Of a DNA stretch of 12,034 nt, positions 1-6,088 are shown piece by piece (positions within the stretch are counted from its first letter, which is position 1; each line of letters opens with the position of its first letter). Under the pieces are notes generated by a model that was given only the letters and a program-made list of their open reading frames with translations, was not told the origin of the DNA and ran no database searches. A program made the position numbers and the translations under genes. This DNA is from JBKPCD01 sp046727175 (lineage in GTDB: Bacteria; Acidobacteriota; Vicinamibacteria; Vicinamibacterales; 2-12-FULL-66-21): assembly GCA_046727175.1 (NCBI GenBank), contig JBKPCD010000244.1:1-12034 (forward strand), given 5' to 3'.

Positions 1-789
1 CTCGTAGGCCGTGCCATGGAACGCGTTCGAGCCCGACTTCGTCGAGACGCTGACCGCAGCGCCGGGTGCGCGGCCGTACTCCGCCGAGTAGGGGCTCGTG
101 ACGACCTTGAACTCCTGAATCGCGTCCACCGACGGCCGCGACACCTGCGTCGTCAGCTCCTGGACGTTCTCGGAGATGCTGTTGTTATCCACGCCGTCGA
201 GGAGGAAGTTGTTCTGCAGCGCGCGCGCTCCGTGCACGTTGATGCCGCCGGTGCGTCCGAAGGACGTGCCGCCCCCCTGCTCGGTGTAGCGGTCGCCCTG
301 AACGCCCGGCACGAGCGCGAGGAGGTCATCCCAGTTTCGAATGGCCAGCGGCAGGTTTGCCACCTGCATCTGGGGAATGACCGTGCCGAGCGTCGCATCG
401 CTCGAGTTCAGGATCGGTGACGCTCCCTCGACGTTCACCGACTCGGCAAACGATCCCACTTCGAGGGACACGTCCACGCGCGCACGCTGTCCGACTTCGA
501 GCGTCACGACCTGCGTCGTTTTCTTGAAGCCGGTCAGCTCGAACGAAATCTGATAGTTGCCCGGGATCAAGTTGACGATCAGGTACGATCCGGTCTCGCT
601 CGTCTGCTGCTGCGAAACCACATTCGTGGCGACGTTGGTCACCACCACGGTCACGCCTGGAAGTGCAGCACCCCCGGAGTCCTTGACGATGCCGCTGAGC
701 GTGGCGCGGTCGACCTGGGCAGACGCGTTGGATGTCCAAAACAGTACCACGATGAGTGCGGTGGCGATTCCGCGCAGTATGATTCCCAT
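1..789 (-). CDS. TonB-dependent receptor with carboxypeptidase-regulatory domain (Oar-like), 5' part only
   Basis: The gene reads leftward from ATG at 789 and is open for 263 codons to the window edge, so the C-terminal beta-barrel is missing. Residues 1-24 form a signal peptide with hydrophobic core IVVLFW and an ASA|Q cleavage site. Residues about 27-112 match the carboxypeptidase-regulatory (Ig-like) domain: SGIVKD, ALPGV, ETGSYLI, LIPGNYQISFELTGFKK. An ESVNV stretch at 116-120 resembles a TonB box. A plug domain follows, with NLPLAIRN, LVPGV, LDGVDNN near 197-203 and SAEYGR. The start is supported by GGAGGA four bases upstream. The role would be energised import or binding of a large ligand at the outer membrane; the substrate cannot be read from this part. 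Acidobacteriota carry many such paralogues. Confidence 0.93.
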   Translation of the reverse strand, partial: MGIILRGIATALIVVLFWTSNASAQVDRATLSGIVKDSGGAALPGVTVVVTNVATNVVSQQQTSETGSYLIVNLIPGNYQISFELTGFKKTTQVVTLEVGQRARVDVSLEVGSFAESVNVEGASPILNSSDATLGTVIPQMQVANLPLAIRNWDDLLALVPGVQGDRYTEQGGGTSFGRTGGINVHGARALQNNFLLDGVDNNSISENVQELTTQVSRPSVDAIQEFKVVTSPYSAEYGRAPGAAVSVSTKSGSNAFHGTAYE

Positions 790-793
790 TCCG

Positions 794-799
794 TCCTCC
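794..799 (-). promoter_or_regulatory. Shine-Dalgarno of the TonB receptor gene
   Basis: GGAGGA on the minus strand, four bases before ATG 789. It is the strongest ribosome binding site in the window and fixes the receptor start. Confidence 0.75.
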
Positions 800-1022
800 C
801 TGGACCGATTGTGCGGTTCCTGACGATCTCTCGTCTGTTCGATCCTAGGCGGGCACGATGACAGCGAGGTGACGCCGACTGCGCGGTCCAGGATATGGAC
901 AGGGCGGGCATTGCCGTTGCTGGCGAGACGTTTCACCCGTCGAATAGATCGGTGTATCCGCAGCATGTGCATGGCCCGCTTCGGAAGTCAAGATAGACTT
1001 GAATCCCATACACTGCCGGCGT

Positions 1023-1715
1023 ATGTCGCTGCTCCTCGAGGTCATTGTCCAATCGGTTGCCGATGCGCGAGCGGCAGCTCTGGGCGGCGCGGACCGGCTC
1101 GAAATCGTCCGTGAGATCGAGCGCGAGGGGCTGACGCCGTCGCTCGATCTCGTGCGTGCGATTGCGAGCGAAACGGACCTTCCGCTGCGGGTGATGGTCC
1201 GCGAAAGCGACGGCTTCTCCGTCGCCGACCGCCGCGAGCTGGTGATGTTGCAGACCGCATTCGCGGCGTTCGCAGAGATCGGCGTGGACGGGGCTGTCCT
1301 GGGGTTCGCGACGAATCGTGCGCTCGATCTCGAGATGACGACGGCCATAGTGGCCATCTCGCCGTCACTGCGCGTGACAGTCCATCGCGCATTCGACGAC
1401 GCGGCGGATCCGGCGGCGGCCATCTCGGCGCTTCGCGCGTTGCCGCAGGTTGACCGGATCCTCACGACCGGCGGCTTTGGGAAGTGGGAGCAGCGCTGTC
1501 TTCGCCTTCAGGCGTACGCAAGGCTCGCGGGTTCCGACCTGACAATTGTGGCCGGCGGAGGGATCGACGTGGCAGAGATCAATTCGCTTGTCGGGTGCGG
1601 ATTTGTCGGCGAAGTGCACACAGGCCGTGCGGCGCGTGAGCCGCGGCTCCCGAGTGCTCCCGTCTCGGCAGGCCGCGTCCGGCAATTGAAAGATGCCGCG
1701 TCGGCTCTACGGTGA
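1023..1715 (+). CDS. cutC: CutC-family TIM-barrel protein
   Basis: This is a 230-residue protein of the CutC family (PF03932), close to the usual family length. Family landmarks are the N-terminal LLLEVIVQSV, GGADRLE at 21-27, LTPS at 37-40, HRAFD at 121-125, RILTTGG at 145-151, AGGGI at 177-181 and EVHTG at 197-201. One family segment differs: the usual RPR-type motif after the third strand reads RESDGF here (60-65). ATG 1023 is preferred over an in-frame TTG at 999 because family members begin with a short M-LLEV start; neither has a clear Shine-Dalgarno. The family was named for copper tolerance, but in E. coli that phenotype was traced to the MicL small RNA at the 3' end of cutC, so the biochemical role is uncertain. 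No copper genes are adjacent. Confidence 0.88.
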   Translation: MSLLLEVIVQSVADARAAALGGADRLEIVREIEREGLTPSLDLVRAIASETDLPLRVMVRESDGFSVADRRELVMLQTAFAAFAEIGVDGAVLGFATNRALDLEMTTAIVAISPSLRVTVHRAFDDAADPAAAISALRALPQVDRILTTGGFGKWEQRCLRLQAYARLAGSDLTIVAGGGIDVAEINSLVGCGFVGEVHTGRAAREPRLPSAPVSAGRVRQLKDAASALR

Positions 1716-1751
1716 GGTAGAAAGTCGCGGCCCTCGATCTTCCGGACTTCG

Positions 1752-2285
1752 TCAGCGACTGCGGTCGACGTTGCCGAACAATCGTTCCAAGACTGGCGCT
1801 CGGTCGGGTATCGCTTTCAATACGGCCGATCTCAGGAACTCACGGTCGGCGCCCGACTCCACGATCGCCTCCACGTCGGCGAGGTCCTGAGTGCGACCGG
1901 CAATTAGTTTCATCACGACAATCGTTTCGAGCGCCGCAATCGGAACACCATCGCTCGATGGCGCGTTGTTCAGGCCTTCCTCGACGACTCGCAGTGCCTC
2001 AGTAAGCGGGACTTGATCGACCTCGACCCCGTCGAACTCCACAACGGGCACTCGCATCGTCACGTAGCCGGAGGGATGACCCTGAAACGCCTCGTCGCCG
2101 ACCAGAAAATCGATGTCCTCCGTCGTGCGAGGCCGGCTGCGGTAGGCGTTCGCGCCCAGCGCCCCGACCAGTGCGTGACGAATTCCGGCCTCCCGCAGCA
2201 TCCTCGACACCTCGCGCACCGCACGCTCATAACCGGGAACCGGCCGCAGCGCGCGCTTGAGGTCAGGTCCGCGGCCTAAGGTCAT
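1752..2285 (-). CDS. Nucleotidyltransferase-fold protein (AbiEii / DUF6036-like)
   Basis: A 177-residue protein from ATG 2285; an in-frame TTG at 2321 would add 12 residues. A helix precedes GIRHALVGALGANAY (34-48), then RTTEDIDFLV (53-62) with the metal-binding pair D57/D59, a probable third acidic residue D90 in EVDQV, and KLIAGRTQDLADVE (126-139). This order is that of minimal nucleotidyltransferase-fold proteins related to AbiEii/DUF6036. The usual second glycine of the GG/GS motif is replaced: VGALGA rather than VGGLA. Members of this superfamily often act as a toxin or antitoxin half of a pair, but no partner ORF lies beside this one: cutC converges from one side and a permease diverges from the other. 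Function is therefore unassigned; the fold is well supported. Confidence 0.8.
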   Translation of the reverse strand: MTLGRGPDLKRALRPVPGYERAVREVSRMLREAGIRHALVGALGANAYRSRPRTTEDIDFLVGDEAFQGHPSGYVTMRVPVVEFDGVEVDQVPLTEALRVVEEGLNNAPSSDGVPIAALETIVVMKLIAGRTQDLADVEAIVESGADREFLRSAVLKAIPDRAPVLERLFGNVDRSR

Positions 2286-2410
2286 GCCACGATTTCTCTG
2301 TATCCCAATCTGCGCTCTCAAAACACGGCAAGCGTATCACCCATGACGCCACCGCGCCCACTCAGCCGCGCGAGGGCCCTGGTCACCGTAACCTTTTGCC
2401 GCGTCGCGCG

Positions 2411-2416
2411 TATATC
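2411..2416 (+). promoter_or_regulatory. Candidate -10 element for a leaderless ADOP 1 transcript
   Basis: TATATC lies five bases before ATG 2422, so a start site at the usual distance would fall on or next to the A of the start codon. No Shine-Dalgarno precedes this ATG. No convincing -35 was found. This is a suggestion from spacing only. Confidence 0.25.
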
Positions 2417-2421
2417 CCAAC

Positions 2422-4851
2422 ATGTTTCTACAGAATCTTCGATACGGCGTGCGGTCCCTGCTCCGGACGCCTGGCTTCACGGTGATGGCCGTCGCGGTGC
2501 TCGCGATCGGCATCGGTGCGAACGCGGCGGTCTTCACCCTGACGAACGCGTTCTTCCTGCGACCCCTTCCAGTCGCCAGCCCAGATGCCGTCGTCCGCGT
2601 CTATTCGAACCGCTACTCGAACACCAGACTCACGGAGTATCTCGAGTATCGAGACCGCAACTCGACGCTCTCCGGTCTGGCGGCTTTTCAGCTGCACTCA
2701 TTCGGACTGCGCATCGATCGCGACAGCGAGCACGCATTCGGCGAGATTGTCAGCGGCAACTACTTCGACGTGCTGGGCGTCACACCTGCACGCGGCCGTC
2801 TCCTGACCGTCGACGACGATCGGCCTGGCGCACCGCCCGTGGTCGTGCTGGCACACGCATTCTGGAAGCGCCGGTTCGCCGGAGCGACGGACATCGTCGG
2901 GAAGACAATCGCGCTCAACGATCGGCGGTTCACGGTTGTTGGCGTTGCCACCGAGCGATTTACCGGCGTGATGACGCCTCTGGTCGGAGACTTCTGGGTT
3001 CCCATCGCGGCGGACCGACTGCTGCGGCCTGCGCTGGACGAGCGGACCCGGCTGGACAGCATCAGCGTGCATATGGCAGGCCGGTTGAAGCCGGGCGTCG
3101 ACCGCACAGGGGCTCAGGCGGATCTCGACACGATCGGTCGCCAGCTTCGTCAGGCAGCCGGTCAGACGGCTAATCGCGGTCCGGCAGTTACCGTGTATGG
3201 CTCGACGATGCTCCATCCGGAGATTTCGGGACCGGTGACCGCATTTACAGGAGTGCTCATGGCCGTCGTTGCGCTCGTGCTGCTCATCGTGTGCGTCAAC
3301 GTCGCGAACCTGGTGCTGGCGCGCGCGGCGGGCCGGAGCGTCGAGCTGGCCATTCGACAGTCGCTGGGCGCCGGCCGCGGGCGGCTGATTTGTCAGCTGC
3401 TGACTGAAAACGTTCTCGTCTCGATTGCCGGAGCGGCAGGCGGACTCGCGATCGCGTTCTGGTGCACGCGTCTGGTGATGGCTGCACCGATTCCCGCGCC
3501 GGTGCCCCTTGCACTGGATCTATCACTCGATCTGCGGGTGCTCGCGTTTACTGGCTTCGTTGCCGCGGCGGCAACGGTGGCGTTCGGCATCGCCCCGGCG
3601 TTAGCCGCGTCCAGGACCGATCTCGTTCGCGCGATCAAGGCCGCGGGTCCGGATGGGCCACGTCACTCACGACTGCGGTCGACGTTTCTAGTCATTCAAG
3701 TGTCGATGTCCGTGCTGCTGCTCGTAACCGCAGGGCTGTTCATTCGCAGCTTTCGGTACGCCCAGACGATCGATCCAGGGTTCGACGCGAGTCATGTTCT
3801 GACCGCGTCAATCGATCTGGAGACGCGCGGCTATCCGGCAAGCCGTGGCATCGAGTTCATTCGAGCGCTAACCGAACGCCTGGACGCACAATCTGACGTC
3901 GCCGCGGCGAACATCCTCGACATCGTCCCCCTCACCCTGTCGAATACGACGACTTATCTTTTTAAGGACGGCGATCCGGAGCCTCCGCGAGACCAGCCGA
4001 CGCCGATGATCTACGTGAACGCGGTGGGGCCAGGCCACTTCAAGACGCTGCACATTGTCATGCTCGCGGGGAGAGATTTCACGTACGCGGATGTGACCGA
4101 CGCGCAGCGCGTGGCGATCGTGAACGAAACGCTCGCGCAGCGCTTCTGGCCGGGAAAGAGCGCGATCGGCCAGCGGGTGCGGCCGATCGGCACGACTGCG
4201 GATCCTCGCGAGGCGATCGAAGTCGTAGGAGTGGTGCGGGACAGCAAATACGTCACGGTCGGTGAGCCTCCGCGGCCATTCCTGTACCGGCCGCTCGCAC
4301 AGGCGTACACGCCGCGTATCACCATGCTGGTGCGCGCGACTGGCGCGCCGATGTCGGTGTTGTCGACGATCAGGCGAGAAGTACGCTCATTGGATGCAGG
4401 GTTGCCTGTTTTCAACGCTGTCACGCTTGCGGAGGCCACATCGACGTCGTTGTTGCCCGCGAAGATTGCCGGCCTCCTGCTGAGCACACTCGGCGTTGTC
4501 GCGCTGTCCCTGGCGGCACTGGGCATTTACGCGGTGCTGTCGTATCTCGTGCGTGCGCGCACGCGCGAAATCGGTATCCGCGTAGCCATCGGCGCTCGAC
4601 CGGGCGCGGTCGCGAGAATGGTCGTGAGACAGGCGATGGTCTGGACGGCCATCGGGGCTGCCTTCGGTCTGGCGCTGGCGCTCGTGCTGACTCGATTCCT
4701 TGGCGGATTCCTGTACGCAATCAGTCCGTCGGACCCGCTGACATTCGGCGGTGTCACGCTGTTGCTCGTTCTGATCGCGTGCGCCGCTGCGGCCGTGCCG
4801 GCGGTGCGTGCGAGCCGGCTCGATCCGCTCGCAGCGTTGAGGGATCTGTAG
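2422..4851 (+). CDS. ADOP-type ABC permease 1 (duplicated MacB/FtsX permease)
   Basis: An 809-residue membrane protein made of two MacB/FtsX-type halves. It opens with LRYGVRSLLRTPGFT, the characteristic start of the family, then TM1 at about 19-41 and a MacB periplasmic core-like region to about 270. TM segments follow near 273-298, 332-352 and 374-396, with AIRQSLGAGRGR in the FtsX loop. The second half begins with TM 421-442, has a periplasmic region (443-680) and TMs near 684-710, 736-760 and 774-796, with GIRVAIGARPG and the terminal ASRLDPLAALRDL. Duplicated permeases of this kind (TIGR03434) are typically found without an adjacent ATPase, as here. It lacks the cytoplasmic prefix domain and the upstream PadR gene that the second ADOP in this window has. 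The substrate is unknown; export or mechanotransmission across the inner membrane is inferred from MacB relatives. Confidence 0.92.
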   Translation: MFLQNLRYGVRSLLRTPGFTVMAVAVLAIGIGANAAVFTLTNAFFLRPLPVASPDAVVRVYSNRYSNTRLTEYLEYRDRNSTLSGLAAFQLHSFGLRIDRDSEHAFGEIVSGNYFDVLGVTPARGRLLTVDDDRPGAPPVVVLAHAFWKRRFAGATDIVGKTIALNDRRFTVVGVATERFTGVMTPLVGDFWVPIAADRLLRPALDERTRLDSISVHMAGRLKPGVDRTGAQADLDTIGRQLRQAAGQTANRGPAVTVYGSTMLHPEISGPVTAFTGVLMAVVALVLLIVCVNVANLVLARAAGRSVELAIRQSLGAGRGRLICQLLTENVLVSIAGAAGGLAIAFWCTRLVMAAPIPAPVPLALDLSLDLRVLAFTGFVAAAATVAFGIAPALAASRTDLVRAIKAAGPDGPRHSRLRSTFLVIQVSMSVLLLVTAGLFIRSFRYAQTIDPGFDASHVLTASIDLETRGYPASRGIEFIRALTERLDAQSDVAAANILDIVPLTLSNTTTYLFKDGDPEPPRDQPTPMIYVNAVGPGHFKTLHIVMLAGRDFTYADVTDAQRVAIVNETLAQRFWPGKSAIGQRVRPIGTTADPREAIEVVGVVRDSKYVTVGEPPRPFLYRPLAQAYTPRITMLVRATGAPMSVLSTIRREVRSLDAGLPVFNAVTLAEATSTSLLPAKIAGLLLSTLGVVALSLAALGIYAVLSYLVRARTREIGIRVAIGARPGAVARMVVRQAMVWTAIGAAFGLALALVLTRFLGGFLYAISPSDPLTFGGVTLLLVLIACAAAAVPAVRASRLDPLAALRDL

Positions 4852-4865
4852 CTCACTCTCAAAAA

Positions 4866-4900
4866 TCGGCTCTCGGCTGAAGGCGCTCGGCTCTGGGCCC
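4866..4900. repeat. Degenerate 7-bp-period repeat 3' of ADOP 1
   Basis: Starting 15 bases after the ADOP 1 stop, the sequence reads in heptads: TCGGCTC, TCGGCTG, AAGGCGC, TCGGCTC, TGGGCCC. Three units are near-identical and the others are decayed. It lies between genes and has no coding role. Confidence 0.55.
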
Positions 4901-4934
4901 GAACGTCTCACAGCGCTGTTTCCTTTTCGTTTCG

Positions 4935-4955
4935 TGTAGTACAAAGCGTACTACA
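4935..4955. promoter_or_regulatory. Perfect palindromic operator candidate for the toxin-antitoxin operon
   Basis: TGTAGTAC, spacer AAAGC, GTACTACA: eight-base arms with no mismatch, ending 15 bases before the antitoxin ATG. Ribbon-helix-helix antitoxins commonly bind such short inverted repeats, often with TGTA/TACA ends, in their own promoter, alone or with the toxin. An AGGGG at 4955-4959 may serve as a distant ribosome binding site. Autoregulation is inferred. Confidence 0.7.
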
Positions 4956-4970
4956 GGGGTCGCTCGACCA

Positions 4971-5234
4971 ATGCCGATAAGTGTGCGGCTGGACGAAGAA
5001 ACGGAAGCGCTGCTAGAGCGAATGGCTCGAATCGCCGGACGGTCGAAGTCGTGGATCGTGCGGGAAGCTGTTGCTGCCTACCTGATCAACGCGCCACGGG
5101 GGCGGCGCCCGATCGATGCGCTGAGACCTTTCATCGGTGCTGGTGGAACTGCTCGCTGCGATCTCTCGGAACGCACCGGCGAGCAGTTCACCGATCTCGT
5201 CCGCAGGACAGCGCGTGAGCGCCGTCCTCGTTGA
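4971..5234 (+). CDS. vapB: Ribbon-helix-helix (CopG-type) antitoxin
   Basis: An 87-residue protein. The N-terminal 45 residues form a ribbon-helix-helix DNA-binding domain: strand PISVRLDEET, helix ETEALLERMARIAGRS, then SKSWIVREAVAAYLI. The C-terminal tail, with DLSERTGEQFTDLVRR at about 65-80, is the type of segment that wraps and inhibits a PIN toxin in related pairs. The stop codon lies 20 nt inside the PIN toxin gene, so the two are translationally coupled. A perfect palindrome upstream is the likely target for self-repression. The name vapB is used in the general sense of antitoxin to a PIN-domain toxin. Confidence 0.86.
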   Translation: MPISVRLDEETEALLERMARIAGRSKSWIVREAVAAYLINAPRGRRPIDALRPFIGAGGTARCDLSERTGEQFTDLVRRTARERRPR

Positions 5235-5625
5235 CGCCGGGCCGTTGATCGCGCTCATCGAACCGAGCGATCGGAACTACACCCGGTGCGTCAGCGCGCT
5301 CGAGGCACTGACCGATCGTCTCGTGACCGTCTGGCCGGCGTTCAGCGAGGCGATGGATCTGCTGAGTGCGTCGCCGCGCTCGCAGGAGGCCCTGTGGGGA
5401 ATGATCGAATCGGGAGGACTGGATTTGGCAGTCCTGTCCGCCAACGATGCGACTCGAATGCGTGAGTTGATGGAAAAGTATCGCGATCAGCCGATGGACC
5501 TTGCCGACGCTGCACTCGTGCACGTCGCCGAGCGCGACGGCCTTCGGCGAATCTTCACACTCGATCGCCGGCACTTTACGGTCTATCGCATCGGCAAGCG
5601 CGGCCGGTTCACGATTCTGCCCTGA
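5215..5625 (+). CDS. vapC: PIN-domain toxin (VapC-like ribonuclease)
   Basis: A 136-residue PIN-domain protein of normal VapC length. The start chosen is GTG 5215, which puts the family-typical strand SAVLVDAGPLIALI at the N-terminus; an in-frame ATG at 5137 would add 26 non-homologous residues that overlap the antitoxin in another frame. The acidic metal-binding residues are in place: D7 (VDAGP), E45 (FSEAMDLL), D98 with D95 nearby (MDLADAALV) and D117 (FTLDRRHF). VapC-type toxins are Mg-dependent RNases cutting tRNA or rRNA; the target here cannot be read from sequence. The gene overlaps the antitoxin by 20 nt, which supports the pair being intact and active. Confidence 0.9.
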   Translation: MSAVLVDAGPLIALIEPSDRNYTRCVSALEALTDRLVTVWPAFSEAMDLLSASPRSQEALWGMIESGGLDLAVLSANDATRMRELMEKYRDQPMDLADAALVHVAERDGLRRIFTLDRRHFTVYRIGKRGRFTILP

Positions 5626-5651
5626 CGCGACCGCTCAGTCTCATCTCAACC

Positions 5652-5668
5652 TTCGGTGACGTACCGAA
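5652..5668. terminator. Short hairpin after the toxin gene
   Basis: TTCGGT, loop GACGT, ACCGAA: a six-base perfect stem 26 bases after the toxin stop. Only TT follows, so it is a weak candidate terminator and could equally be a protein-binding palindrome for the next gene. Confidence 0.3.
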
Positions 5669-5688
5669 TTACCGGCGGCGCTCTGCCC

Positions 5689-5703
5689 TGTTGCCTTTCA
5701 ACA
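5689..5703. promoter_or_regulatory. PadR operator candidate, copy 1
   Basis: TGTTGCCTTTCAACA, an inverted repeat TGTTG-N5-CAACA. It matches copy 2 at 14 of 15 bases and begins 36 bases upstream of it. Being a repeated palindrome directly before a PadR gene, it is the best candidate for the PadR binding site. Confidence 0.6.
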
Positions 5704-5724
5704 TGAAACGTGCAAGAGTCGTCA

Positions 5725-5739
5725 TGTTGACTTTCAACA
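5725..5739. promoter_or_regulatory. PadR operator candidate, copy 2, overlapping the padR ribosome binding site
   Basis: TGTTGACTTTCAACA. Its last base is the first base of the Shine-Dalgarno AGGAG (5739-5743), which lies five bases before ATG 5749. Binding here would sit at the start of the gene, consistent with self-repression. The TTGACT inside it resembles a -35 element but is too close to the ATG to drive padR. Confidence 0.6.
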
Positions 5740-5748
5740 GGAGCCCCC

Positions 5749-6084
5749 ATGAGCTCGACCGAAGCCGAAGTTCCGTACGGCACGCTCGACCTGATGGTCC
5801 TCAAAACGCTGGCTGCGATGGGCCCGCTGCACGGCTACGGGATCGCCCGGCGGATCGAGCAGGTGTCTGACGGTGGTCTCGCGCTGAACCAGGGGACCAT
5901 TTATCCGGCGCTGCTGCGGCTCGAGCAAAAGGGCTGGATCAAGAGCGCGTGGGGCACGAGCGACAACAACCGTCGCGCGCGCTACTACTCCATCACTGCC
6001 GCAGGCCGCCGGCAGCTCGCGGCGGAAGCCCAGCTCTGGGCGCGCACCGTGTCCATTGTCAATCGTCTGCTGTCGCAGGAGTGA
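5749..6084 (+). CDS. PadR-family transcriptional regulator (acidobacterial type)
   Basis: A 111-residue winged-helix protein. The PadR pattern is clear: GTLDLMVLKTLAAMGPLHGYGIARRI (about 11-36), the recognition helix region LNQGTIYPALLRLEQKGWI (about 46-64), then a basic wing RRARYYSITAAGRRQL (about 75-90) and a short C-terminal dimerisation helix. This is the small PadR subtype that is expanded in Acidobacteriota and sits beside ADOP permeases (TIGR03433). The start has AGGAG five bases upstream. The stop is four bases before the ADOP 2 ATG, and the last codons carry that gene's Shine-Dalgarno, so both are made from one message. It probably represses its own operon through the doubled motif upstream; the inducing signal is unknown. 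Confidence 0.92.
   Translation: MSSTEAEVPYGTLDLMVLKTLAAMGPLHGYGIARRIEQVSDGGLALNQGTIYPALLRLEQKGWIKSAWGTSDNNRRARYYSITAAGRRQLAAEAQLWARTVSIVNRLLSQE
6077..6081 (+). promoter_or_regulatory. Shine-Dalgarno of ADOP 2 inside the padR 3' end
   Basis: AGGAG, seven bases before ATG 6089 and within the last padR codons. It decides the start: the in-frame TTG at 6056 inside padR lacks such a site. Confidence 0.7.
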
Positions 6085-6088
6085 CGCC

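Noticed and set aside
16..823. Several plus-strand frames across the left edge
   Set aside because: They are antisense readings of the TonB-dependent receptor, which has a signal peptide, domain motifs and a strong ribosome binding site on the minus strand.
985..1000. AAGTC/GACTT inverted repeat before cutC
   Set aside because: Only five-base arms with no supporting promoter elements; expected by chance.
845..1465. A 206-codon minus-strand frame opposite cutC
   Set aside because: Low-complexity Ser/Arg/Ala product; the CutC frame on the other strand carries all family motifs.
2343..3173. A 276-codon plus-strand frame overlapping the start of ADOP 1
   Set aside because: Arg/Ser-rich out-of-frame reading of the permease sequence without recognisable domains.
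5137..5214. N-terminal extension of the PIN toxin from ATG 5137
   Set aside because: The PIN fold begins at GTG 5215; the extra 26 residues lie wholly inside the antitoxin gene in another frame.
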